Positions 17,731 through 25,484 of a stretch of 45,053 bases of DNA are shown piece after piece. The notes under the pieces were generated by a model that was not told where the DNA came from, did not search any database, and was given only the letters and a program-made list of their open reading frames with translations. Each line of letters opens with the position of its first letter. Within the stretch, counting starts at the first letter, position 1. Both the position numbers and the translations under genes were made by a program. This stretch comes from Bacillota bacterium. GTDB lineage: Bacteria > Bacillota > Ch66. The stretch lies in NCBI GenBank assembly GCA_013178045.1, contig JABLXP010000026.1, positions 1 through 45,053 of the forward strand. The letters run 5' to 3'.

Positions 17731-20517
17731 ATGATGAATCCCTCGGGACAATGGCACTCGCTCGACCTAATCGAAGCCACAACAAAATTGGGGACGGATC
17801 TGCGCAAGGGATTAAGTAGTAAAGAGGCAACTCGACGCCTTGAGCAGTATGGTCCAAATCAACTGGCTGAGCCAACACGCATATCTCCAATCAAGATGTT
17901 TATTTCCCAGTTTAAGGATTTTATGGTTCTTATCTTGCTGACGGCCACGATTATTTCAGGATTGCTCGGTGAGGTGGCGGATGCGATAACCATCTTGGCG
18001 ATTGTGGTTTTAAATGCCACATTGGGATTTATTCAAGAGTATCGGGCGGAAAAATCTATGGAAGCCCTGAAGAAACTAACTGCTCCTGAAGCCAGGGTGC
18101 TCAGAGATGGCCTAGAAAAAAAAATTCCGGCGGCTGATCTGGTGCCTGGTGACCTAGTGAACCTGGAAACCGGCGACCGGATTGCGGCGGACCTGCGTCT
18201 AACCAAGGCGGTTAACCTGGAGATCGAGGAATCAACATTAACGGGAGAGTCCATTCCAGTGAAAAAGCGCACTGATAAACTACCAGACCCGGAGAGCGGT
18301 TTGGGTGACCGACGGAACATGGCTTACATGGGAACAGTGGTTACTCGCGGACGGGGTCAGGGTTTGGTTGTTAGTACCGGCATGCATACAGAGATGGGAC
18401 AAATCGCCGCGATTATGCAGACCGTAGGAGAAGAGGATACCCCACTGCAAAAACGCCTGGAACAGCTGGGCAAGATTCTGGTTTTTCTCTGTCTGGGAAT
18501 CTGTGCTGTGGTTGCTGTTACCGGTATCTGGCGGGGTGAGTCCCCTATGCAAATGTTTCTATCGGGGATCAGCCTGGCGGTGGCGGCTATCCCCGAGGGA
18601 CTCCCGGCGATCGTCACAATCGCTCTGGCGATTGGGGTGCAGAAAATGATTCGCCGTCAGGCGATCGTACGGAAATTGCCAGCGGTTGAAACTCTAGGCT
18701 GTGCAACTGTGATTTGTTCGGATAAAACCGGCACACTGACAAAAAACGAGATGACGGTGCGGCAAATTTTTGTCAACGGCCAGACGATTCAGGTCACCGG
18801 GGAAGGTTATGAACCCAGAGGGGAATTTGAATTAAAAGGGAAACCCTTAACCAAAAAAGAACGGGAGGGCTTGGATAAACTGCTCAAGATAGCGGCGATG
18901 TGTAACAATGCTCAGCTCAAAAGAGAGAAGTTGAGTGTTAAAGACTGGATAACTGGCAAGAAAGGCAACCGTGAGTGGAGCATTAGCGGGGACCCGACGG
19001 AAGGGGCCCTGGTTGTTTTGACCGCGAAAGGAGGAGTCACTCAGAAGGAATTAGAAAAGCAGGAGCCACGACTGACTGAACTTCCTTTTGACTCTGAACG
19101 GAAGCGGATGAGTGTGGTTTGTCAGAAGGATAACGGGCAGCGCACTGCCTATGTAAAAGGAGCACCGGATGTCATCCTCGACCTGTGTGATTACATTGAA
19201 CTCGCTGGCCGAGTGGTTCGGTTGACCAATGAGCATAAGGACTTGGTTCTTCGACACAATGAAGATATGGCCCGGCAGGCCCTTCGCGTGTTGGCTTTCG
19301 CTTACCGGGAGTTACCGCCCAACTTTGAAGAGCTTGAAGTGGATACTGTGGAAAAAAATCTGGTTTTTGTTGGTCTGGCCGGGATGCTCGATCCCCCGCG
19401 ACCGTCGGCCATCCGGGCAGTTGAGTTGTCGCAAGCAGCGGGAATAAAGACAGTGATGATAACTGGGGATCACCAGGTCACCGCCTGTGCCATTGCTCGT
19501 GAACTCGGGATCATCCGTGGGAAGGAACAGTCAGTCACCGGGAAGGAACTTGACCGGTGGTCAGATGAGGAACTGGCCAAAAGGGTAGACGACATTGCGG
19601 TTTATGCCCGGGTATCTCCCAAACACAAACTGCGGATTGTTCGTGCCCTAAAACAGCGCGGCCACATTACGGCTATGACAGGAGATGGGGTCAATGACGC
19701 CCCGGCTGTCAAGGAAGCTGACATCGGCATTGCCATGGGGAGAACGGGTACGGATGTGACGAAGGAAGCCTCGGCGATGGTCCTGGCGGATGACAACTTT
19801 GCCACTATTGTAGCGGCAGTTGAAGAGGGGCGAGCCATCTACGATAATATTCGCAAGTTCATCCGCTACCTCCTGGCCTGCAATACGGGAGAGGTCTTAA
19901 CCATGTTTTTAGGGACTTTAATGGGATTGCCGCTTCCCCTCCTTCCGATCCAGATGCTCTGGGTCAATCTGGTCACCGATGGCTTGCCGGCGATCGCTTT
20001 AGGGTTGGAAAATGCGGATCCCGATGTAATGCGCCGACCACCTCGTCATCCGCGCGAAAGTGTTTTTTCTCACGGTCTAGGAGGGAAAATCGCTTCCCGC
20101 GGTGCCCAGATCGGCTTGGTGACGCTGCTGGTTTTTTTGATCGGACTCTTCCTGTTACCAGCAAGGGGTGGTGACCAAATCAGTCAAGCCCGAACGATGG
20201 CGTTCTGTACCCTGGTCTTTTGTCAGTTGTTTTATGTGTTTGATTGTAAATCGGAGCATTATTCGGTGTTTGAGCTCGGATTTTTCTCTAATCCATATTT
20301 AGTACTGGCAGTAGTTTGTTCTGCATTGATGCAACTGACTGTAATATACGTTCCGTGGCTGCAGAATGTTTTCCATACTGTCCCGCTTCACCCGTTACAA
20401 TGGACGATCTGTTTGGTTGGCGGCGGTTGGCAAACGGTTATGGCAGGGATTTATTACTGGGTTATCCATCCAATAAGACTAAAGTTTGTTTATCTCAGGG
20501 TGCACCATTCTCGCTAG
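17731..20517 (+). CDS. yloB: P-type Ca2+-transporting ATPase (SERCA/PMR1-like)
   Basis: A 928-aa P2A-type pump exporting Ca2+ (possibly Mn2+) across the cytoplasmic membrane. It has the N-terminal cation ATPase domain, the TM4 motif AAIPEGLPA, the phosphorylation site CSDKTGTLTKNE, SGDPTEGAL, KGAPD in the nucleotide domain, and the hinge TGDGVNDAPA. The TM5-TM6 motifs NTGEV and LWVNLVTDGLPA are present. The TM8 residue that is Glu908 in SERCA appears as Gln (FCQLFYVFD), as in PMR1/SPCA single-site pumps (inference). ATG 17731 follows AAAAGGAGG; the longer in-frame ORF crosses the terminator. B. subtilis yloB, a Ca2+ ATPase linked to spores, holds the same place between yloA and yloC. Confidence 0.93.
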   Translation: MMNPSGQWHSLDLIEATTKLGTDLRKGLSSKEATRRLEQYGPNQLAEPTRISPIKMFISQFKDFMVLILLTATIISGLLGEVADAITILAIVVLNATLGFIQEYRAEKSMEALKKLTAPEARVLRDGLEKKIPAADLVPGDLVNLETGDRIAADLRLTKAVNLEIEESTLTGESIPVKKRTDKLPDPESGLGDRRNMAYMGTVVTRGRGQGLVVSTGMHTEMGQIAAIMQTVGEEDTPLQKRLEQLGKILVFLCLGICAVVAVTGIWRGESPMQMFLSGISLAVAAIPEGLPAIVTIALAIGVQKMIRRQAIVRKLPAVETLGCATVICSDKTGTLTKNEMTVRQIFVNGQTIQVTGEGYEPRGEFELKGKPLTKKEREGLDKLLKIAAMCNNAQLKREKLSVKDWITGKKGNREWSISGDPTEGALVVLTAKGGVTQKELEKQEPRLTELPFDSERKRMSVVCQKDNGQRTAYVKGAPDVILDLCDYIELAGRVVRLTNEHKDLVLRHNEDMARQALRVLAFAYRELPPNFEELEVDTVEKNLVFVGLAGMLDPPRPSAIRAVELSQAAGIKTVMITGDHQVTACAIARELGIIRGKEQSVTGKELDRWSDEELAKRVDDIAVYARVSPKHKLRIVRALKQRGHITAMTGDGVNDAPAVKEADIGIAMGRTGTDVTKEASAMVLADDNFATIVAAVEEGRAIYDNIRKFIRYLLACNTGEVLTMFLGTLMGLPLPLLPIQMLWVNLVTDGLPAIALGLENADPDVMRRPPRHPRESVFSHGLGGKIASRGAQIGLVTLLVFLIGLFLLPARGGDQISQARTMAFCTLVFCQLFYVFDCKSEHYSVFELGFFSNPYLVLAVVCSALMQLTVIYVPWLQNVFHTVPLHPLQWTICLVGGGWQTVMAGIYYWVIHPIRLKFVYLRVHHSR

Positions 20518-20562
20518 GTTGCTCAAGCGGTGGAAAACCTACACTGTTTTTTCTTTTTCTAA
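20514..20562 (+). terminator. Weak possible terminator after the Ca2+ ATPase
   Basis: TAGGTT can pair with AACCTA across a 14-17 base loop, followed a few bases later by a T-rich run. The stem is short and the T-run is displaced. The rest of the 197-base gap to yicC holds no gene that I can see. Confidence 0.35.
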
Positions 20563-20714
20563 AAAAGGATTTTCGTTTTTCTGGTCGAAATACTATGCTT
20601 TAAATGACTGAGTCCCTAAATTTGGTTATTCTTGTATAGCCTGCCGGTTGATGGAAACAATATGCAGGAGTGGGGCTTAGTGAAGATGATTATCTCTGAT
20701 TAGGGGGTTGTCCG

Positions 20715-21593
20715 GTGCCAAGAAGCATGACGGGTTTTGGACGGGCTGAGGTTTGCGGTGAGGGAAAGATTATTGTGGCCGAGATGAAGGCCGTAAACCA
20801 CCGCTACAGTGAAGTAGTGGTACGGTTGCCGCGGCAGTATTCCCCACTAGAAGAACGAATCCGTCGGGTCATATTGAATAAAGTTTCCCGTGGGCGGATT
20901 GATGTTTATTTGAACATTGAAGATGAAAGTGAAAAAAGCCGTTTGGTAAAGGTTGACAAGGCATTAGCGATAGCTTATTATAATTCTTTGAAGGAATTGG
21001 CGCAAATACTGGAAATTCCCCTTCAAGTTGGAGTTGACCAGGTAGCAGGTCTGCCGGAGGTGCTCAAGCTCGAGGAACCCGAAAACGACCTGGAGACAAT
21101 CTGGTCAGTAGCCGAGCCTGCTGTTTCTCTGGCCGTAGAAGAATTGATTTTGATGCGCCAGCAGGAGGGCAAGAAGCTGGGCGAGGATTTAATACATAGA
21201 TTAAACAAAATTGCACAATTTATTAAGGAAATTGAGGCGCGAGTGCCGTATGTCGTCCAGTCCTATCGTGAACGTTTACAAATGAGGGTCCAAGAACTGC
21301 TGGGTGAGACCACGGTTGATGAGGCGCGCCTGGCCATGGAAGTGGCTGTTTTTGCTGAACGCTGCAATATTACCGAAGAGCTGGTTCGGTTGGACAGTCA
21401 CTTGCACCAATTCCGAGAAACACTGGGACTTGACACGCCGATTGGGCGTAAACTTGAGTTTCTGGTACAGGAAATGGGTCGCGAGATTAATACCATTGGG
21501 TCAAAGGCTAATGATTTACCCATTGCTCACCTGGTGGTGGAAGTCAAAAGCGAACTCGAAAAAATCCGCGAGCAAATCCAGAACATTGAATAG
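20715..21593 (+). CDS. yicC: YicC/YloC family endoribonuclease
   Basis: A 292-aa member of the YicC family, endoribonucleases implicated in mRNA and small-RNA turnover. It starts with the hallmark SMTGFGRAE and continues with EMKAVNHRYSE. The C-terminal domain (DUF1732) shows EVAVFAERCNITEEL..RLDSHL, RKLEFLVQEMGREINTIGSKAND and VEVKSELEKIREQ, including the conserved acidic and basic residues. The GTG start at 20715 follows TTAGGGGGTT. As in Bacillus, it precedes remA, gmk and rpoZ. Confidence 0.93.
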   Translation: MPRSMTGFGRAEVCGEGKIIVAEMKAVNHRYSEVVVRLPRQYSPLEERIRRVILNKVSRGRIDVYLNIEDESEKSRLVKVDKALAIAYYNSLKELAQILEIPLQVGVDQVAGLPEVLKLEEPENDLETIWSVAEPAVSLAVEELILMRQQEGKKLGEDLIHRLNKIAQFIKEIEARVPYVVQSYRERLQMRVQELLGETTVDEARLAMEVAVFAERCNITEELVRLDSHLHQFRETLGLDTPIGRKLEFLVQEMGREINTIGSKANDLPIAHLVVEVKSELEKIREQIQNIE

Positions 21594-21681
21594 TATTCTC
21601 ACCGCAACCCAGTGTTGGGACAGGCCCAACCTAAATATGCAAGGAGGTGAATCCTGGGAGGAGTGACTTCACCAGGGAAGC

Positions 21682-21954
21682 ATGGAAATTAAACTGATTA
21701 ACATTGGGTTTGGAAACATTGTTTCGGCCAATCGCATTGTGGCGATTGTTAGCCCGGAATCGGCCCCGATCAAGCGGATCATTCAAGAAGCCCGAGAACG
21801 GGGAATGTTGATTGATGCAACTTATGGCCGACGTACTCGAGCGGTTATCATTACCGACAGTGATCACGTTATTTTGTCAGCTGTTCAACCAGAAACGGTT
21901 GCCCACCGCCTATCGGCGAAAGAGATTACCCAACAAAACGAGGATGCTGAATAA
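21682..21954 (+). CDS. remA: RemA-family DNA-binding regulator (DUF370)
   Basis: A 90-aa RemA/YlzA-family protein. B. subtilis RemA is a ring-forming DNA-binding activator of biofilm-matrix and osmoprotection genes. The sequence shows the compact [18 protein letters not shown] start, SAPIKR, and [19 protein letters not shown]. These are the usual basic and turn residues of the family. It is followed with a one-base overlap (TAATG) by gmk, so the two are translationally coupled. What it regulates in this organism cannot be read from the sequence. Confidence 0.92.
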   Translation: MEIKLINIGFGNIVSANRIVAIVSPESAPIKRIIQEARERGMLIDATYGRRTRAVIITDSDHVILSAVQPETVAHRLSAKEITQQNEDAE

Positions 21955-22574
21955 TGTCTGAACGGAAGTTTTGGGCCAGGCCGAGTTGCGGAATTCTGCT
22001 GGTATTGTCTGGACCTTCTGGCGCGGGGAAGGGTACTTTATGCAAAGCGCTGCTGCAAAAGTGCCCTGAACTGACGTATTCTATCTCGGTGACTACCCGT
22101 TCCCCGAGACCGGGGGAAAATCACGGGGTGAATTATTTCTTTTTGTCTACTGCCGAATTTCAAGATATGGCTGAACGGGGAGAGCTTTTGGAATGGGCCC
22201 AGGTTTATGATCATTATTATGGCACACCGCGTAAGTTTGTGGAGGAAACTCTGGCCAGTGGCCGGGATATTATCTTGGAGATTGATATTCAGGGAGCTCG
22301 CCAGATTAAAGAGAAGTTCCCAGCGGGGGTATTTGTATTTGTGATGCCTCCTTCCCTGGAGGAACTGGCCGTCCGCATTGTTAAGCGTGGTGCCGATTCA
22401 GAAGAAGAGATCCGCAAACGCTTAAGTTGTGCGAGTGATGAACTGAGTCATGTTACTGATTACGATTACGTTGTATTAAATGATGAAGTCACTCGGGCGG
22501 TGGAGAAGCTGAAAGCCATCTTAATAGCCGAAAGATGCCGGGTCAGTCGGCAGATTTTCCATCTAACTACATAA
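21954..22574 (+). CDS. gmk: Guanylate kinase
   Basis: Phosphorylates GMP to GDP. The 206-aa protein has the P-loop SGPSGAGKGTL (about 19-29), the GMP-binding segment TTRSPRPGE, GVNYFF, EWAQVYDHYYGTP, and EIDIQGARQIK. A C-terminal SDELSH/DYDYVVLND lid region completes the family pattern. It sits in the conserved remA-gmk-rpoZ-coaBC cluster. Confidence 0.95.
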   Translation: MSERKFWARPSCGILLVLSGPSGAGKGTLCKALLQKCPELTYSISVTTRSPRPGENHGVNYFFLSTAEFQDMAERGELLEWAQVYDHYYGTPRKFVEETLASGRDIILEIDIQGARQIKEKFPAGVFVFVMPPSLEELAVRIVKRGADSEEEIRKRLSCASDELSHVTDYDYVVLNDEVTRAVEKLKAILIAERCRVSRQIFHLTT

Positions 22575-22598
22575 GCCAAAGGAGGAATGGAGTCTTCT

Positions 22599-22805
22599 AT
22601 GGAGCAACCATCCCTTGAAAGCTTGATGAAGAATGTCGACAGCAAGTACACTTTGGTGGTGGCGGCTGCCAAGAGGGCTCGAATGATCACGGAAGGACAT
22701 GCACCGCTGGTTACCGTGAAATCGAGCAAGCCAGTTACAATTGCTTTACAGGAAATCGCTGCCAGAAAAATAAAGTATGAGCGAACAAAAAGTGGTATTA
22801 AGTAA
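22599..22805 (+). CDS. rpoZ: RNA polymerase omega subunit
   Basis: A 68-aa omega subunit that helps assemble and stabilise RNA polymerase on the beta-prime subunit. It shows VDSKYTLVVAAAKRARMI, TVKSSKPVTIALQEIA and AARKIKYE, the conserved core. ATG 22599 (MEQPSLESLMKN) matches usual starts. ATG 22587 also exists, but the AAGGAGG (22579-22585) is then only one base away; from 22599 the spacing is a slightly long 13 bases. Confidence 0.92.
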   Translation: MEQPSLESLMKNVDSKYTLVVAAAKRARMITEGHAPLVTVKSSKPVTIALQEIAARKIKYERTKSGIK

Positions 22806-22818
22806 GTGTTTTAATGGT

Positions 22819-22905
22819 GGTACTCAGTCCGGCTGTTTCCAGCATGGCACCAGCGGATGAGTACCCTTTCCTATGGGTATGCTGGGAGATCTGCTTTGGA
22901 GGGGG
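22819..22905 (+). promoter_or_regulatory. Structured leader before coaBC, candidate translational switch
   Basis: Hairpin A pairs GGTACTCA (22819-22826) with TGAGTACC (22858-22865), then TCC/GGA and GCTG/CAGC inside with single-base bulges. Its loop carries CCAGCAT (22839-22845), which is complementary to ATGCTGG (22879-22885), allowing a pseudoknot. A competing stem pairs TACCC (22862-22866) with GGGTA (22875-22879). CCCTTTCC (22864-22871) can also pair with the coaBC ribosome binding site GGAGGGGG (22898-22905), with two G-T wobbles. These pairings cannot all coexist. No T-run follows, so it is not a terminator. The fold is by eye; I know of no named riboswitch class it matches. Confidence 0.4.
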
Positions 22906-22910
22906 AGCAA

Positions 22911-24101
22911 ATGCTGAAAGGGAAGGTAGTACTGGTTGGAGTAACTGGCGGTATTGCTGCCTATAAGATGGTTGACTTGGTCAGCCGACTGAAGAAACTT
23001 GGGGCTGACGTTTTTGTCGTGATGACCGAGGCGGCAACCAGGTTTGTGACTCCGCTGGTGATGCGGACAATTTCACAAAACCCGGTCTCAATTGATACGT
23101 TTGCCGAAACCAGCACCGGGCCGGTGCAGCATATCGATTTGGCCCAGCGGGCCGATGTGGTGCTGATTGCGCCGGCAACTGCTAACATTGTTGGCAAAAT
23201 AGCCCATGGAATTGCTGATAACCTGTTGTCTACCCTGGTCATGGCGACGCGGGCCCCTGTCCTGATCGCACCCTCCATGAACGTAAATATGTATGAGAAT
23301 CCGATTTTTCAGGAAAACCTGGCCAGGTTGCGCCGCCTAGGCTTCCAGATTATAGAACCGGCTTCAGGTCATCTGGCCTGCGGTGATACGGGTAAGGGAC
23401 GGTTACCCGAGCCGGAAGTAATTATTGAGGCAATTTTGACTACCCTGCATGTAAAACAAGATTTACGGGGGAAAACAGTGCTGGTCACCGCCGGGGCAAC
23501 CAGAGAGGCTTTGGACCCGGTTCGGTTTATTACCAACCACAGTACCGGAAAGATGGGGTACGCCCTGGCTGAAGCGGCCCGCGACCGTGGAGCACGGGTG
23601 ATTCTTGTCAGCGGCCCGACCAATTTGGCGCCGCCAGCTAATGTCACTTTTATTCCGGTAACCAGTGCTATCGAGATGTACGAAGCGGTCATGAAACATT
23701 TCCCTACCAGCCACATTGTTGTGAAAGCAGCGGCGGTAGCGGATTATCGTCCTAAACGCAGGGCGGAACAGAAAATCAAAAAAGGAGAAGGCAATTTAAT
23801 TATTGAGCTGGAACGCAACCCAGATATTTTATATGAATTGGGTAAACGCAAAGAACATCAAATTCTGGTTGGTTTTGCGGCTGAGTCGGAAAATGTTATT
23901 GAGTACGCTAAGAATAAGATCCAGCAGAAAAACCTTGATTTGATTGTTGCCAACGATATAACTCAAACCGGGGCGGGTTTTGGAGAAGAAACCAACATTG
24001 TGACCTTGATTTCCGCGAATGGCCTAATGGTTGACCTGCCAAAACTGAGTAAATATGAGGTTGCGCACCGGATTTTTGATGCTGTAACCGAGTTGATTTA
24101 A
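22911..24101 (+). CDS. coaBC: Bifunctional phosphopantothenoylcysteine decarboxylase / phosphopantothenate-cysteine ligase
   Basis: Two successive steps of coenzyme A synthesis. The 396-aa product has the FMN-binding decarboxylase domain (about 1-185): GVTGGIAAYK, APATANIVGKIAHGIADN, PSMNVNMYENP and the catalytic Cys region GHLACGDTGKGRLPE. The CTP-dependent ligase domain (about 190-396) shows VTAGATREALDPVRFITN, STGKMGYALAEAA, KAAAVADYRPK and VANDI. ATG 22911 follows GGAGGGGGAG and gives the normal N-terminus; an in-frame ATG at 22857 would run through the structured leader. Expression may be set by that leader. Confidence 0.93.
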   Translation: MLKGKVVLVGVTGGIAAYKMVDLVSRLKKLGADVFVVMTEAATRFVTPLVMRTISQNPVSIDTFAETSTGPVQHIDLAQRADVVLIAPATANIVGKIAHGIADNLLSTLVMATRAPVLIAPSMNVNMYENPIFQENLARLRRLGFQIIEPASGHLACGDTGKGRLPEPEVIIEAILTTLHVKQDLRGKTVLVTAGATREALDPVRFITNHSTGKMGYALAEAARDRGARVILVSGPTNLAPPANVTFIPVTSAIEMYEAVMKHFPTSHIVVKAAAVADYRPKRRAEQKIKKGEGNLIIELERNPDILYELGKRKEHQILVGFAAESENVIEYAKNKIQQKNLDLIVANDITQTGAGFGEETNIVTLISANGLMVDLPKLSKYEVAHRIFDAVTELI

Positions 24102-24142
24102 AGAAATAATGCATTGGACATGAGGAAGGAGGAACCGTTGAA

Positions 24143-25329
24143 TTGGCAAAAAAACTATTCACGTCCGAGTCGGTTACTGAAGGTCACCCTGATAAAATCG
24201 CGGACCAAATCTCAGATGCGGTTCTGGATGCCATTCTAGAGCAAGACCCTGACGCCAGAGTGGCTTGTGAAACCCTGGTCACTACCGGCCTGGTCCTGGT
24301 GGCTGGGGAAATCACGACCAACTGTTACGTTGACATTCCCCGGTTGGTGCGGGAAACGGTGCGGGAAATTGGCTATACCCGGGCCAAATATGGATTTGAC
24401 TGTGATACCTGTGCGGTGATCACGTCGATCGATGAACAGTCGCCAGATATTGCCCTGGGGGTTAACCAGGCCCTGGAAGCTAAACAGGGCGAAATGGAAA
24501 ATGAAATTGAAGCACTTGCGCGGGCGACCAGGGGATGATGTTTGGGTATGCTACGGATGAGACGCCGGAACTGATGCCAATGCCGATTGCCCTGGCCCAC
24601 CGCTTAGCCCGGCGATTGACAGAGGTACGTAAATCAGGGGAGATCTCATACCTGAGGCCAGATGGGAAAACCCAGGTCACCGTGGAATATGATGACGATC
24701 GCCCAGTGAGGATCGATACCATTGTTGTCTCGGCACAACATTCGCCGGAAGTTGATCTGGAAACCATCAAACAGGATATCTTGAATAAGGTTATAAAAGC
24801 AGTTGTCCCGGCGGATTTTTTAGACGAACGGACCCGGTATTTTATTAACCCGACCGGTCGTTTCGTTGTCGGGGGTCCCCAGGGTGACTGTGGTCTAACC
24901 GGCCGCAAGATCATCGTTGACACATACGGCGGGATGGCCCGCCATGGTGGGGGAGCTTTTTCCGGTAAGGATCCGACAAAAGTTGACCGTTCGGCCAGTT
25001 ACGCGGCCCGCTACGTGGCCAAGAACATCGTCGCGGCCGGACTGGCTAAACGCTGCGAGGTTCAGTTGGCCTACGCGATTGGGGTAGCCCGTCCGGTATC
25101 AATTTCGGTGACCACGTTCGGGACGGGGAAGATCAGTGATGAGCAGATAGTCGAACTGATTAAACGGCATTTTGACCTTCGGCCGGCCGCCATTATTCGC
25201 AGTCTCGATTTGCGCCGCCCGATTTACCGCCAGACGGCGGCCTACGGACATTTTGGCCGAAGCGAACTCGATTTGCCATGGGAAAAGACCGATAAAGCCG
25301 AGATGCTCCGACGTGATGCTGGATTATAG
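24143..25329 (+). pseudogene. metK: S-adenosylmethionine synthetase, frameshifted in this sequence
   Basis: MetK makes S-adenosylmethionine from ATP and methionine. Frame one (24143-24538, 131 aa) has [20 protein letters not shown] and ends ALARATRG. Frame two (24535-25329, 264 aa) continues [54 protein letters not shown] and the usual C-terminus. Every domain is present. The family [12 protein letters not shown] signature is recovered if one G is added near 24518 (CTTGCG to CTTGGCG), giving a normal protein of about 396 aa. The TTG start follows AAGGAGGA. SAM synthetase is normally essential, so a sequencing or assembly error is the first suspect. A true mutation with a second copy elsewhere, or ATGA-coupled split subunits, is less likely. 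Confidence 0.85.
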
Positions 25330-25336
25330 TGGAGAG

Positions 25337-25369
25337 GAGAGTGGGATTGAAGCTCACTCTCTTTTATTT
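25337..25369 (+). terminator. Intrinsic terminator after metK
   Basis: GAGAGTG pairs with CACTCTC around GGATTGAAGCT, followed by TTTTATTT, eight bases after the metK stop. Confidence 0.75.
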
Positions 25370-25392
25370 AGAAGCAATTGCCTTTTATTGCC

Positions 25393-25421
25393 TTCATAAA
25401 TGGATTGGCGTTTGTTATAAT
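25393..25421 (+). promoter_or_regulatory. Likely promoter of the priA-def-fmt cluster
   Basis: A perfect -10 box TATAAT (25416-25421) lies 17 bases after TTCATA (25393-25398), a partial -35 match. It follows the metK terminator and precedes priA by about 60 bases. Confidence 0.5.
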
Positions 25422-25484
25422 TAATTTAAAAATAAAAAGGGGTTTAGACGCACAATAAATAGTCTACAGTTAGGGGGGAGTGGA

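Noticed and set aside
20316-20603. 95-codon frame overlapping the end of the Ca2+ ATPase
   Set aside because: It lies mostly inside the ATPase gene in another frame, has no ribosome binding site and no recognisable motif.
24102-24142. SAM riboswitch before metK
   Set aside because: The gap to coaBC is only 41 bases and contains little besides the ribosome binding site.
24510-24540. Programmed ribosomal frameshift in metK
   Set aside because: No slippery heptamer or clear stimulatory structure is visible, and a one-base insertion restores the family consensus exactly.
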